From assembly GCF_009765355.1 (NCBI RefSeq), contig NZ_VTHK01000001.1, forward strand, positions 248,001-312,000: DNA of 64,000 nt, read 5' to 3'. The notes under the pieces were generated by a model. That model did not search any database and was not told the DNA's origin. It was given only the letters and a program-made list of their open reading frames with translations. The position numbers and the translations under genes were made by a program. This document shows positions 50,986-59,595 of the stretch, piece after piece. Position 1 is the first letter of the stretch. Each line of letters opens with the position of its first letter. The stretch comes from Amycolatopsis anabasis. GTDB lineage: Bacteria > Actinomycetota > Actinomycetes > Mycobacteriales > Pseudonocardiaceae.

Positions 50986-52134
50986 ATGCGGGTGCTCCGC
51001 CGCGGTGACGCCGGACCCGACGTCGCCGAGATCAGGTCGATGCTTGCGTCGCTGGGACTGCTCCCGCAGGGGGCGAACGGCAATGGGAGCTCCGGGATCT
51101 TCGACGCGGGCGTCGAGCAGGCCGTTCGCGGCTTCCAGCAGCGCCGCGGGCTGATCACCGACGGGGTGGTCGGCCCGGCCACGTATCGCGTGCTGCGCGG
51201 TGCGAGCTACCACCTCGGCAGCCGTCCGCTCGCGTACCTGATCTCGTCGCCGGTGCACGGCGACGACGTGTTCGCGCTGCAGGACCGGCTCACCGAGCTG
51301 GGTTACGACGCCGGTCGCCCGGACGGGGTGTTCGGCCCGCAGACCGAACGCGCGCTGCGCAACTTCCAGCGCGACTACGGGATGGTCATCGACGGCATCT
51401 GCGGGGCCGCGACCGTCCGCGCGCTGAAGCAGCTCTCGCCCCGCGCCAGCGGCGGCCGTCCGGTGCTGCTGCGCGAACAGGAGCAGGTCCGCCGCGCCGG
51501 CCCGAGGCTGCGCGGCAAGCGGATCGTGATCGACCCCGGCCACGGCGGCGCGGACTCCGGCGTCGAGGTGGACGGCCTGCGCGAGGCGGATATCGCCTGG
51601 GACCTGGCCACCCGGCTGGAAGGCCGGATGAAGGCCACCGGAATGGAGGCCCTGATCTCCCGCGGCCGCGACCACGGCCCGAGCGAGGCCGAACGCGCCG
51701 CCTTCGCCAACGAGGCGGGCGCCGACCTGCTGCTCTCCCTGCACAGCGACCAGAACCCGTCGCCGCACGCCCAGGGCGTCGCGAGCTTCCACTTCGGCAA
51801 CGGCCACGGCACCACGTCCACCGTCGGTGAGCTGCTCGCCGGGTTCCTCCAGCGCGAACTCGCCGCGCGCACCGGCCTGCTGGACTGCCGCACGCATTCG
51901 AAGACCTGGGAAATCCTGCGCCTGACCCGCTGCCCCGCGGTCCGCATCGAGATCGGCTACCTGACCAACCCGGGCGACCGCCGCCGCCTCTCCGAATCCG
52001 CGTTCCGCGACGTCGTCGCCGAAGGCATCCTCATCGCGGTGAAACGCCTCTACCTGCTCGGCGAGAACGACCAGCCCACCGGCACCTTCACCTTCGCCGA
52101 CGTCCTGGCCCACGAACTGGCCAAAGCCGAGTAA
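50986..52134 (+). CDS. cwlM: Peptidoglycan amidase-family regulator CwlM
   Basis: A 382-residue protein with two N-terminal peptidoglycan-binding domains (about 5–70 and 85–150, with GIFDAGVEQAVRGFQ and GVFGPQTERALRNFQ) and a C-terminal N-acetylmuramoyl-L-alanine amidase domain (VIDPGHGGADSG; SLHSDQNPS). No signal peptide is present, so like mycobacterial CwlM it is probably cytoplasmic and regulates MurA rather than cutting wall; this is from the mycobacterial literature. ATG 50986 has GAGGAG about 4 nt upstream. Confidence 0.93.
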   Translation: MRVLRRGDAGPDVAEIRSMLASLGLLPQGANGNGSSGIFDAGVEQAVRGFQQRRGLITDGVVGPATYRVLRGASYHLGSRPLAYLISSPVHGDDVFALQDRLTELGYDAGRPDGVFGPQTERALRNFQRDYGMVIDGICGAATVRALKQLSPRASGGRPVLLREQEQVRRAGPRLRGKRIVIDPGHGGADSGVEVDGLREADIAWDLATRLEGRMKATGMEALISRGRDHGPSEAERAAFANEAGADLLLSLHSDQNPSPHAQGVASFHFGNGHGTTSTVGELLAGFLQRELAARTGLLDCRTHSKTWEILRLTRCPAVRIEIGYLTNPGDRRRLSESAFRDVVAEGILIAVKRLYLLGENDQPTGTFTFADVLAHELAKAE

Positions 52135-52247
52135 CCACACCCACCGGCACACCCCAGGCCCCTTACCCACCCCCCACCACTCCCAGGGGGGCGACCCCAC
52201 GGCAATCGTATCGCCGGGGGCCTGGGGAACGGGGCTTCCACAGAATC

Positions 52248-52286
52248 TGTGGACAACTGCGCCGGTTGCCCACAATTTGTGGATAA
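52248..52286. promoter_or_regulatory. Two DnaA boxes between cwlM and the GNAT gene
   Basis: TGTGGACAA (52248–52256, reverse TTGTCCACA, the actinobacterial consensus) and TGTGGATAA (52278–52286, reverse TTATCCACA, the E. coli consensus), 30 bp apart and in the same orientation. They lie about 10 kb from dnaA between converging genes. Confidence 0.65.
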
Positions 52287-52336
52287 CCATGCCCGGAAAC
52301 GGTCGCCGTGCCGGGATTCGGCGTATCCTCGCGCGG

Positions 52337-52984
52337 CTACGCGCGGGCCGTGCTGGGTTCGGCGGTGGAGACGCTCACTTGGCCCAGGAGACGTTCGAGC
52401 GCCGCCTCCACGTCTTCCTTCCAGGAGATGGCCGAACGCAGCTCCAGCCGCAATCTGGGCCACCGGGGATGCGGTCGTACGGTCTTGAAGCCGACACTCT
52501 GCAGGAAGGCGGCCGGGACCACGCAGCTGTGCCCCGGGGTCTCCGGTTCGGCTTCCGGCGGCCGGGCATCGCCGAACGCTTCGATCGCGCGCACCCCGCG
52601 CCGGGTCAGGTCCTTCGCGACCGCCTGCACCAGCATCCGGCCCAGGCCACCGGCCCGGAACTCCGGCTGCACGTAGAACCCGGTCAGCAGCACCGCGTCC
52701 GGTCCGGGCGGCGAGGTCGGGAAGGCGTTCGCCCGCGGCACCGCGTTCGGCGGGGCGTAGAGCACGAACCCCACCGGGAGCGTGTCGCTGTAGACGATCC
52801 GGCCGCAGGAGCCCCATTCCAGCAGCACGCTGGAGACCCAGGCCTCCTTCTCCACCTCGGTCTCGCCGAACTCCTCGGCCTGCGCCTTCAGATGCGGGGC
52901 CAGCTCCCAGTACACGCAACGCCGGCAGTGCCGGGGCAACTGCTCCAGGTTGTCCAGTGTGACGCCCAGGACGCGTCGCGACAC
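52337..52984 (-). CDS. GNAT-family acetyltransferase
   Basis: A 215-residue GNAT-like protein. It has an unusual N-terminus with closely placed Cys residues (LPRHCRRCVYWELAP), then the GNAT core with YSDTLPVGFVLYAPP, VLLTGFYVQPEFRAGGLGRM (acetyl-CoA loop RAGGLG) and a C-terminal AAFLQSVGFKTVR segment. GTG 52984 has GGGGAGG 4 nt upstream, better than the upstream ATG/GTG options. The orthologue occupies the same place beside cwlM in mycobacteria (Rv3916c region). Substrate unknown. Confidence 0.85.
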   Translation of the reverse strand: MSRRVLGVTLDNLEQLPRHCRRCVYWELAPHLKAQAEEFGETEVEKEAWVSSVLLEWGSCGRIVYSDTLPVGFVLYAPPNAVPRANAFPTSPPGPDAVLLTGFYVQPEFRAGGLGRMLVQAVAKDLTRRGVRAIEAFGDARPPEAEPETPGHSCVVPAAFLQSVGFKTVRPHPRWPRLRLELRSAISWKEDVEAALERLLGQVSVSTAEPSTARA

Positions 52985-53074
52985 CTGACCTCCCCGGACT
53001 GTGCTGATCTCCACGCGAATGCCCGCAAGCACGATTAATCACGGCCGAACGGCCGAGTTCGAGGATAGGCCGAT

Positions 53075-53105
53075 GTGACGAGGGCCGAAAGGCCGGGTTC
53101 GTCAC
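53075..53105. promoter_or_regulatory. Nested palindrome upstream of the aminotransferase
   Basis: GTGACGA (53075–53081) and TCGTCAC (53099–53105) are perfect arms around a GGCC-GAAA-GGCC core, directly upstream of a TACACT box (53119–53124). A candidate operator or small terminator. Confidence 0.45.
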
Positions 53106-53177
53106 AAGGGTGGGTGGTTACACTCGATGGATCTACCCGCCGGTAGAACCACGACCCCGAACCCGAGCGAAGTGCAC

Positions 53178-54506
53178 ATGACTGCCTCCGGAGAGCCCGA
53201 GAAGAACCCGGCCCAGGTCGGGCGCCACAACCTCGACCCGCATCTCGACCGGTACGCGGCGCGCACCGCGGGGATGACGGCGTCGGAGATCCGGGCGCTC
53301 TTCGCGGTCGCGAGCCGGCCCGAGGTGGTCTCGCTCGCCGGGGGCATGCCGAACCTCGCCGCGCTCCCGCTGGACTCGCTGTCCGCGCAGGTCTCCGAGA
53401 TCATCGCCGAGGACGGCCTGGTCGCCCTGCAGTACGGCTCGGCGCACGGTGTCCCCGCGTTACGCTCGCAGATCTGCGAGATCATGGCGCTGGAGGGCAT
53501 CTCGGCCCACCCCGACGACGTGGTGGTCACCGTCGGCTCCCAGATGGGGCTGGACATGGTGACCCGGCTCTTCTGCGACCCCGGCGACATCGTGCTCGCC
53601 GAGGGCCCCTCCTACGTGGGCGCGCTCGGTTCCTTCGCCGCCTACCAGGCCCAGGTCGTGCACGTGACCATGGACGACGACGGCCTGGTCCCCGAAGCGC
53701 TGCGGGAAGCCTTGGCCCAAGCCGAGAACCGGGGACGCCGGGTCAAGTTCCTCTACACCATCCCGAACTTCCACAACCCCGCCGGTGTCACGCTCGCCGT
53801 CGAGCGCCGCGCCGAGATCCTGGAGATCTGCCGCCGGCACGGCGTCCTGGTGATCGAGGACAACCCGTACGGACTGCTCGGTTTCGACGGCCAGACCTAC
53901 CCGGCCCTGCGGTCCACCGACCCGGACAACGTGGTCTACCTCGGTTCGTTCTCCAAGACGTTCGCCTCGGGGCTGCGCGTCGGCTGGGTGCTCGCGCCAC
54001 ACGCGGTGCGCGAAAAGCTCGTGCTGGCCGCGGAATCGGCCACGCTGTGCCCGCCCACGCTGAACCAGTTGATCGTCTCCCGCTACCTGGCCACCCACGA
54101 CTGGAAGGGCCAGATCAAGAAGTTCCGGGAGAACTACCGCGAACGCCGGGACGCGATACTCTCCGCGCTGGAACAGCACATGCCGCCCGGCTGCACCTGG
54201 ACCCGGCCCGACGGCGGCTTCTACGTCTGGGTCACCGTGCCGGAAGGCGTTGACACCAAAGCGATGCTGCCGCGCGCGGTGACCGCCCGGGTCGCCTACG
54301 CCTCGGGCACCGGGTTCTACGCCGACGGATTCGGCAGCCGGCAGATGCGGCTGTCCTACTGCTATCCGACCCCGGAACGGATCCGGGAAGGCGTGCGCCG
54401 CCTGGCCGCGGTGCTGGAGTCCGAAATGGACCTGGTGCGCACCTTCGGTAGCGTGACCACCCGCGCGATCTCGGGTCCGCAGACGCCGTCGCCCGACACC
54501 GCCTAG
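53178..54506 (+). CDS. PLP-dependent aminotransferase (class I/II, MocR-like)
   Basis: A 442-residue aminotransferase of the 2-aminoadipate/aromatic transaminase group related to MocR domains. PLP-site motifs: TVGSQMGLDMV, YTIPNFHNPAGVTL, IEDNPYGLLGF and SFSKTFASGLRVGW with the Schiff-base Lys. The N-terminus lacks a GntR HTH, so it is an enzyme rather than a regulator. ATG 53178 is preferred over the ATG at 53127, which is only 2 nt from a TACACT box. It interrupts the conserved block between the GNAT and parB together with the ligase gene. Confidence 0.9.
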   Translation: MTASGEPEKNPAQVGRHNLDPHLDRYAARTAGMTASEIRALFAVASRPEVVSLAGGMPNLAALPLDSLSAQVSEIIAEDGLVALQYGSAHGVPALRSQICEIMALEGISAHPDDVVVTVGSQMGLDMVTRLFCDPGDIVLAEGPSYVGALGSFAAYQAQVVHVTMDDDGLVPEALREALAQAENRGRRVKFLYTIPNFHNPAGVTLAVERRAEILEICRRHGVLVIEDNPYGLLGFDGQTYPALRSTDPDNVVYLGSFSKTFASGLRVGWVLAPHAVREKLVLAAESATLCPPTLNQLIVSRYLATHDWKGQIKKFRENYRERRDAILSALEQHMPPGCTWTRPDGGFYVWVTVPEGVDTKAMLPRAVTARVAYASGTGFYADGFGSRQMRLSYCYPTPERIREGVRRLAAVLESEMDLVRTFGSVTTRAISGPQTPSPDTA

Positions 54507-54577
54507 GTTTTCCAGCGTCCGCACCGGACGGTCGCGATCAATTGTCCACTGTAGACATTCTGATGAGGAGTTCCCGC

Positions 54578-55528
54578 GTGGCTGACCGTACCGTCGCCGT
54601 TCTCGCCGGTGGCCTTTCGCACGAACGCGACGTTTCGCTGCGGTCCGGCCGCCGGTTGTCGGCCGCACTGCGGGACGAGGGCATCCTCGTCGAGGAATGG
54701 GACACCGACGCCGGGCTCGTCGACCGGCTGCGCGCGCAGCGCCCGGACGCGGCCGTCGTCGCCCTGCACGGTGGCGAGGGCGAGAACGGCTCGGTGCAGA
54801 CCGTGCTGGAAATGCTCGGGGTTCCGTTCGTGGGCACCAGCTCCCAGGGGTGTCGCCGCGCCTGGGACAAGCCGATCGCCAAGGCGATGATCGCGAAGGC
54901 CGGGTTCGTCACCCCGGACTGGGTCGTGCTGCCGCACAGCACGTTCCGCGAGCTCGGCGCGCAACACGTGCTGGACGCGATGGTCGAGCACCTCGGCCTG
55001 CCGCTGATCCTCAAACCGGACCAGGGCGGTTCGGCACTCGGCGCCCAGGTCGTGCGCGACGCCGGTGAGCTCCCCGCCGCGATGGTCGGCTGCTTCGCCT
55101 ACGGCGACACCGTCCTCGCCGAGCGGTTCGTGGACGGGGTCGAGGTCGCGGTGACCGTGGTCGAACGCGAGCACGGCCCGGAAGCGCTGCCCGCGGTCGA
55201 GATCGTGCCGGAGAACGGGATCTACGACTACACCGCGCGCTACACCGCCGGGCTCACCGATTTCTTCGCCCCCGCTCGGCTGTCCGGCGACGCGGCGAAG
55301 GCGGTGGGGGAGCTGGCCGTCGCCGCGCACCGCGAACTCGGGCTGCGGGACATCTCCCGGACCGACGCGGTCGTCCAGCCGGACGGGACCGTCCAGTTCC
55401 TCGAGGTGAACCTTTCGCCGGGACTGACCGAGACCTCCACCGTGCCGATGGCGATGGAGGCCTCGGGCGCTTCCCTCGGGGTCGTGTTCACCGAACTCAT
55501 CACGCGCGCCATCCAGCGCGCTCAGTAG
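54578..55528 (+). CDS. D-alanine–D-alanine ligase-like ATP-grasp enzyme
   Basis: A 316-residue ATP-grasp ligase. N-terminal VAVLAGGLSHERDVSLRSG, ALHGGEGENGSVQ, the ATP-site LPLILKPDQGGSALGAQVV and the C-terminal FLEVNLSPGLTETSTVPMAM match Ddl. GTG 54578 has AGGAG 7 nt upstream. It is 71 bp after the aminotransferase and probably co-transcribed. Since the main ddl of actinobacteria is usually elsewhere, this may be a second Ddl or another dipeptide ligase; the sequence favours D-Ala–D-Ala. Confidence 0.83.
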   Translation: MADRTVAVLAGGLSHERDVSLRSGRRLSAALRDEGILVEEWDTDAGLVDRLRAQRPDAAVVALHGGEGENGSVQTVLEMLGVPFVGTSSQGCRRAWDKPIAKAMIAKAGFVTPDWVVLPHSTFRELGAQHVLDAMVEHLGLPLILKPDQGGSALGAQVVRDAGELPAAMVGCFAYGDTVLAERFVDGVEVAVTVVEREHGPEALPAVEIVPENGIYDYTARYTAGLTDFFAPARLSGDAAKAVGELAVAAHRELGLRDISRTDAVVQPDGTVQFLEVNLSPGLTETSTVPMAMEASGASLGVVFTELITRAIQRAQ

Positions 55529-55583
55529 CGCTTTCCGCCACGCTGCGCAATCATCACCGTGACGAAACAACCGTGGGTAATCC

Positions 55584-56579
55584 CTAGTCGATTTTCGGTG
55601 TCTGATTTGTCCCGTTCGGGTCCATCAGCGCGACGATCCGTTCGAGGTCGTCCACCGAGCCGAACTCGACCACGATCCGTCCCTTCCGGCGGCCTAGGTC
55701 GACCTTGACCCGGGTGTCGAAGGTGTCCGAGAGGCGGCTCGCGAGCTCCTGCAGCCCGGGCGCCTGGATCGGCTTGCGCGGCTGCTGCTTCTGCTTCGGC
55801 GGCGCCTCGCTCTTCTTGAGCGTCACCGCCTCCTCGGTCGCCCGCACCGACAGCCCTTCGGCGACGATCCGGGAGGCGAGCTCCTCCTGCGCGCCCGGGT
55901 CCTCCAGCGAGAGGAGCGCGCGGGCGTGCCCGGCGGACAGCACGCCCGCCGCGACCCGGCGCTGCACCGGCAGGGGGAGCTTCAGCAACCGGATGGTGTT
56001 GGTGATGACCGGCCGGCTGCGCCCGATCCGCCCGGCCAGTTCCTCGTGCGTCACCTCGAACTCGTCGAGCAGCTGCTGATAGGCCGCCGCCTCTTCCAGC
56101 GGATTGAGCTGCACCCGGTGGATGTTCTCCAGCAACGCGTCGCGCAGCATCGCCTCGTCCGCGGTCTGCCGGACGATGGCGGGAATGACCTCGAGCTCGG
56201 CCTGCTGCGAAGCCCGCAGCCGACGCTCGCCCATGACGAGCTCGTACTCGTCGCCCGGGAGCTCGCGCACCACGATGGGCTGCATGAGCCCGAACTCGCG
56301 GATCGAGTGCTCCAGCTCGGCCAGCGCATCCTCGTCGAAGACCTGGCGCGGCTGCTTGGGATTGGGCTTGATCGCGGAGACGGGCACCTCGCGATACACC
56401 GCGCCCGCCACCTCGCCGCCGACCGGCCGCACCGCGCCGTTCGCGGCGAACCAGTCCTTGTCGCCTTCCCGGGCAGCCGGTTCCGGCCGGACCTCCGGCG
56501 CCGCCCCCTCGGCGACGGCCGGACCGGTCGGAATCAGCGCGGCGAGCCCCCTGCCCAGCCCGCCCCTGCGCTCGGTCAT
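55584..56579 (-). CDS. parB: Chromosome partitioning protein ParB
   Basis: A 331-residue CTP-dependent clamp that loads at parS. The N domain has [20 protein letters not shown] and the CTPase motif [14 protein letters not shown]; the HTH is at [18 protein letters not shown] with [12 protein letters not shown]. The C-terminal dimer domain begins near [18 protein letters not shown] 56579 overlaps the parA stop by ATGA. The four parS sites at 57.5–58.9 kb are its likely loading sites. Confidence 0.97.
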   Translation of the reverse strand: MTERRGGLGRGLAALIPTGPAVAEGAAPEVRPEPAAREGDKDWFAANGAVRPVGGEVAGAVYREVPVSAIKPNPKQPRQVFDEDALAELEHSIREFGLMQPIVVRELPGDEYELVMGERRLRASQQAELEVIPAIVRQTADEAMLRDALLENIHRVQLNPLEEAAAYQQLLDEFEVTHEELAGRIGRSRPVITNTIRLLKLPLPVQRRVAAGVLSAGHARALLSLEDPGAQEELASRIVAEGLSVRATEEAVTLKKSEAPPKQKQQPRKPIQAPGLQELASRLSDTFDTRVKVDLGRRKGRIVVEFGSVDDLERIVALMDPNGTNQTPKID

Positions 56580-57535
56580 GGTGTTCCCCTCTTCGTACCT
56601 CGCTCCGCGACCTCACGCGCCGCGTCCATGTAACTCATCGCACCCCGCGAACCGGGGTCGTAGGCGAGCACCGTCTGGCCGTAGCCGGGTGCCTCGGACA
56701 CCTTCACGCTGCGCGGGATGACGGTCTTCAGCACCACCTCGCCGAAGTGGTTGCGCACCTCCTGCGTCACCTGGTCGGCCAGTTTGGTGCGGCCGTCGTA
56801 CATGGTGAGCAGGATCGTGGACACCGCGAGCGTCGGGTTCAGGTGCTTCTGCACGAGGTCGATGTTGCTCAGCAGCTGCCCGAGACCTTCCAGCGCGTAG
56901 TACTCGCACTGGATCGGGATCAGCACCTCCTGGGCGGCCACCATCGCGTTCACGGTGAGCAGGCCGAGCGAGGGCGGGCAGTCGATGAAGACGTAGTCCA
57001 CGCCGAGCTGATCGAACGCCTCGGCCGACAGCGCCTCCTTGAGCCGCGACTCGCGGGAGGTCATCGAGACGAGCTCGATCTCGGCACCGGCGAGGTCTAT
57101 GGTCGCCGGCACGCAGAAGAGATTGGGGGACTGCTCGCTGACCGCGGCGGCCTCGGCCAGCGACACCTCGCCGAGGAGCACCTCGTACACGGACGGCGTG
57201 CCGGACCGGTGGTCGACGTTCAGCGCGGTGCTCGCGTTGCCCTGCGGGTCGAGATCGATCACCAGGGTCCGCAGCCCGTGCACGGCGAGCGCCGCGGCGA
57301 GGTTGACCGCGCTGGTCGTCTTGCCGACGCCCCCCTTCTGGTTGGCGACGGTGAGCACCCGGCGGTGGTCCGGGCGGGGCATGTTGTTCCCCTCGGGATG
57401 CAGGATGCGCGCGGCACGCTCCGCTTCCTCACCGATGGGCGTCCAGCCGACCTGGTGGCTGGTCGTGGGGTCTGACGAAGGCGGAGTCACCGGCCGAGCC
57501 ACCTTCCCGTCGTCGACGCTGCGGGGGCGCTCCAA
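56576..57535 (-). CDS. parA: Chromosome partitioning ATPase ParA
   Basis: A 319-residue deviant-Walker ATPase ([44 protein letters not shown]) that drives origin segregation. The N-terminal extension with [16 protein letters not shown] is conserved in actinobacterial ParA, so I keep TTG 57535, the only start that includes it (a stop lies upstream in frame). ATG 57382 with GAGGGGAA upstream would give a 268-residue form lacking it. A parS site sits 8 bp before this TTG. Confidence 0.93.
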   Translation of the reverse strand: MERPRSVDDGKVARPVTPPSSDPTTSHQVGWTPIGEEAERAARILHPEGNNMPRPDHRRVLTVANQKGGVGKTTSAVNLAAALAVHGLRTLVIDLDPQGNASTALNVDHRSGTPSVYEVLLGEVSLAEAAAVSEQSPNLFCVPATIDLAGAEIELVSMTSRESRLKEALSAEAFDQLGVDYVFIDCPPSLGLLTVNAMVAAQEVLIPIQCEYYALEGLGQLLSNIDLVQKHLNPTLAVSTILLTMYDGRTKLADQVTQEVRNHFGEVVLKTVIPRSVKVSEAPGYGQTVLAYDPGSRGAMSYMDAAREVAERGTKRGTP

Positions 57536-57542
57536 GCGCGCC

Positions 57543-57556
57543 GTTTCACGTGGAAC
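57543..57556. promoter_or_regulatory. parS: parS site 1
   Basis: GTTTCACGTGGAAC, one mismatch to the GTTTCACGTGAAAC consensus, just upstream of the parA start. Confidence 0.85.
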
Positions 57557-57621
57557 ATTCGTCGCTCCATAGTTGGTCGGCTCTCACACTCGGGTTGGGT
57601 ACCTAATCTAGTCATCGCGAG

Positions 57622-58335
57622 TCATCCGGCCCTGCGCGCCTTGCCGGAACTGGTGCCGCGTCGTCGTCGCGGACCGGATGCTGTGTCGAGACGGGTGCGC
57701 TCCACGATCACGACCGTGGTGGGCGTCTCCAGGAGGCCCGCGCCGCACTCCGCCACTCTAAGGCGCGTCCCTCCCGCGCGAACCACCGCGGTCTCATCTC
57801 GCGCTACTTCTTCCCGCGCGCTCGCTCCCTTGAGCGCGAGCACGACCCCGCCGACCCGCGTGAGCGGGAGGCACCATCCGGCCAGCCGGGCGAGCGGGGC
57901 GACCGCCCGCGCGGTCACCACGTCGGCTAGCTCCAGCTCGTCCCGCACGGCCCGTTCTTCGGCGCGCCCCCGGACCACCGTAATCGCCAAGTCGAGCCGA
58001 TCGGCGACCTCGGTCAGCCAGTCGACCCGGCGGGCCATCGGCTCGACGAGGACGAGATCGAGATCGGGACGCGCGATGGCGAGCGGGATCCCGGGAAGCC
58101 CCGCGCCGGAGCCCACATCGATCACGCGGCTGCCGTGGGCGATCCGTTCGCCGATCACCGCGGAGTTCAGCAGGTGCCGATCCCACAGCCGGTCCACCTC
58201 GCGCGGACCGATCAGCCCGCGCTCCACGCCGTGACGTTCCAGCAGCCCGGCGAACCGCCGGGCGTCGTCGAGGCCGTCCCCGAACACCCGGCTCGCGATC
58301 TCCGGCGTCGGCACGGAACCTTCGACGTCTTCCAC
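57622..58335 (-). CDS. rsmG: 16S rRNA (guanine-N7)-methyltransferase RsmG
   Basis: A 237-residue SAM methyltransferase that modifies G527 of 16S rRNA (E. coli numbering). Family motifs: RFAGLLERHGVERGLIGPRE, DRLWDRHLLNSAV and the SAM site VIDVGSGAGLPGIPLAIARP. GTG 58335 is the start; the tail is a basic Arg/Ser-rich extension (RRRRGTSSGKARRAG). It lies between parS sites 1 and 2 in the conserved parA–rsmG–jag order. Confidence 0.97.
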   Translation of the reverse strand: MEDVEGSVPTPEIASRVFGDGLDDARRFAGLLERHGVERGLIGPREVDRLWDRHLLNSAVIGERIAHGSRVIDVGSGAGLPGIPLAIARPDLDLVLVEPMARRVDWLTEVADRLDLAITVVRGRAEERAVRDELELADVVTARAVAPLARLAGWCLPLTRVGGVVLALKGASAREEVARDETAVVRAGGTRLRVAECGAGLLETPTTVVIVERTRLDTASGPRRRRGTSSGKARRAG

Positions 58336-58357
58336 CCAGCACTCCCTACGGTTTGTC

Positions 58358-58371
58358 GTTTCACGTGAAAC
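58358..58371. promoter_or_regulatory. parS: parS site 2
   Basis: GTTTCACGTGAAAC, a perfect match, 22 bp upstream of the rsmG start. Confidence 0.93.
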
Positions 58372-58447
58372 CCGGTCCGCTCGATTGTCCCCGACGGCGG
58401 CACCGGATCCGTGCGCCGGGCCGAAACTGTGGACAACTCCACTGCCG

Positions 58448-58461
58448 GTTTCACGTGAAAC
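58448..58461. promoter_or_regulatory. parS: parS site 3
   Basis: GTTTCACGTGAAAC, a perfect match, 12 bp beyond the stop of the small GNAT gene. Confidence 0.93.
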
Positions 58462-58473
58462 GCGGTGCGCGGG

Positions 58474-58884
58474 TCACGGGGTCAGGCGGTACACCCGTGA
58501 GTCGCGAGCCGTGAAGCCCAGACGCTCGTAAAGGCGATTGGCGGAGCCTCGCGACGGGCGGGAAGTGAGGTCCACCGTCCGCGCCCCGGCCGCGCGCGCC
58601 AGCCGCACCGCCTCCTCGGGCCCGCGCGCCGACTCGTCCACCACCACGTCCTCGATCCGGGCGCGAAGCCCCGAGGGGATCGGAAACCGGACGAGGGTCA
58701 GCGTCCCGACGATCGGGCCGCCCGACCGCGCCAGCAGGACCGTGTTCGCGCCGCAGGCGACCATCGCCTCCAGCGCCGCTCGGTCGAGCGGCCGGGCCGT
58801 CCGGGACAACTGGGGAAGGAGCCGGGCGAACGCCTCGACCGTCTCGTCGGTGATCTCGCGGAGAACCTCAACCGTCACACTCAC
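58474..58884 (-). CDS. GNAT-like protein lacking the acetyl-CoA loop
   Basis: A 136-residue GNAT-like protein. The N-terminal strands and helices (EAFARLLPQLSRTARPLD; NTVLLARSGGPIVGTLTLV) and the C-terminal DLTSRPSRGSANRLYERLGF are typical. Between them IEDVVVDESARGPEEAVRLA has lost about a dozen residues that normally form the R/QxxGxG/A acetyl-CoA loop, so catalysis is doubtful. It lies between parS sites 3 and 4, an insertion relative to the mycobacterial order. ATG 58884 fits the family N-terminus. Confidence 0.8.
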   Translation of the reverse strand: MSVTVEVLREITDETVEAFARLLPQLSRTARPLDRAALEAMVACGANTVLLARSGGPIVGTLTLVRFPIPSGLRARIEDVVVDESARGPEEAVRLARAAGARTVDLTSRPSRGSANRLYERLGFTARDSRVYRLTP

Positions 58885-58916
58885 CAGACCAACCTACTGA
58901 TCTCCGATGGTCGCCG

Positions 58917-58930
58917 GTTTCACGTGGAAC
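58917..58930. promoter_or_regulatory. parS: parS site 4
   Basis: GTTTCACGTGGAAC, one mismatch to consensus, between the GNAT start and the jag terminator. Confidence 0.85.
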
Positions 58931-58940
58931 CGGACCCACG

Positions 58941-58980
58941 AAAAAGGCGCGGCCCCTGCCGCAGTGGCAGGGGCCGCGCC
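58941..58980 (-). terminator. Strong terminator after the rpmH–jag operon
   Basis: A perfect 15-bp inverted repeat (GGCGCGGCCCCTGCC, 58946–58960 with 58966–58980) with a 5-nt loop and, on the minus strand, five U residues after the stem. It ends the rpmH–rnpA–yidD–yidC–jag transcript. Confidence 0.95.
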
Positions 58981-58998
58981 CTGGAGATCGTTCGCCGG

Positions 58999-59553
58999 TC
59001 AGGAGTCGGGGAAGACCACCACGCGCCGCTTCGGGTCCTCGCCCTCGCTTTCGCTGTGCACTCCGTCGATCGCGGCGACCGCGTCGTGCACGACCTTCCG
59101 CTCGAACGGGCTCATCGGCTGGAGCCGGACCCGCTCGCCGGTGGAGAGCACCGTCTCCGCGGTGGACCGGCCGAGCTCGCGCAGCTCCTCGCGGCGGTCC
59201 GCCCGCCAGCCCGCGATGTCCAGCATCAGGCGGCTGCGCGATCCGGTCTCCTGCTGAACGGCCAGCCGGGTCAGCTCCTGCAGCGCCTCCAGCACCGTGC
59301 CCCGGACGCCGACCAGTTTCTCCAGATCGTCCCCACCGTCGATGCTGACGATCGCCCGGCCCGCTTCGACGTCCAGATCGATGTCGCCGTCGTAGTCCAG
59401 GAGATCGAGCAGGCGCTCCAGGTAGTCACCCGCGATGTCGCCTTCCTTGACGAGCGCGTCGTCATCCGCGGCGGCGGACTGCTCGTCGGCGGCCTCCGCC
59501 GGTTTGCCCGCCTCGTCCTGCTCGGTGTCGATCGCTTCGACCGTCTCCGACAT
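58999..59553 (-). CDS. jag: Jag/R3H RNA-binding protein (SpoIIIJ-associated)
   Basis: A 184-residue protein with an acidic N-terminus, a KH-type domain (IDLDVEAGRAIVSIDGGDDL, VGVRGTVLEALQELTRLAV) and a C-terminal R3H domain (MSPFERKVVHDAVAAIDGV). It binds RNA and is linked to YidC and cell elongation in other Gram-positives. ATG 59553 has GAGGAG about 7 nt upstream. It is last in the yidC operon, followed by a strong terminator. Confidence 0.94.
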   Translation of the reverse strand: MSETVEAIDTEQDEAGKPAEAADEQSAAADDDALVKEGDIAGDYLERLLDLLDYDGDIDLDVEAGRAIVSIDGGDDLEKLVGVRGTVLEALQELTRLAVQQETGSRSRLMLDIAGWRADRREELRELGRSTAETVLSTGERVRLQPMSPFERKVVHDAVAAIDGVHSESEGEDPKRRVVVFPDS

Positions 59554-59595
59554 CCCTGTTCTCCTCTGTGTCTTTATGAGCAACGCGCACGCGCG

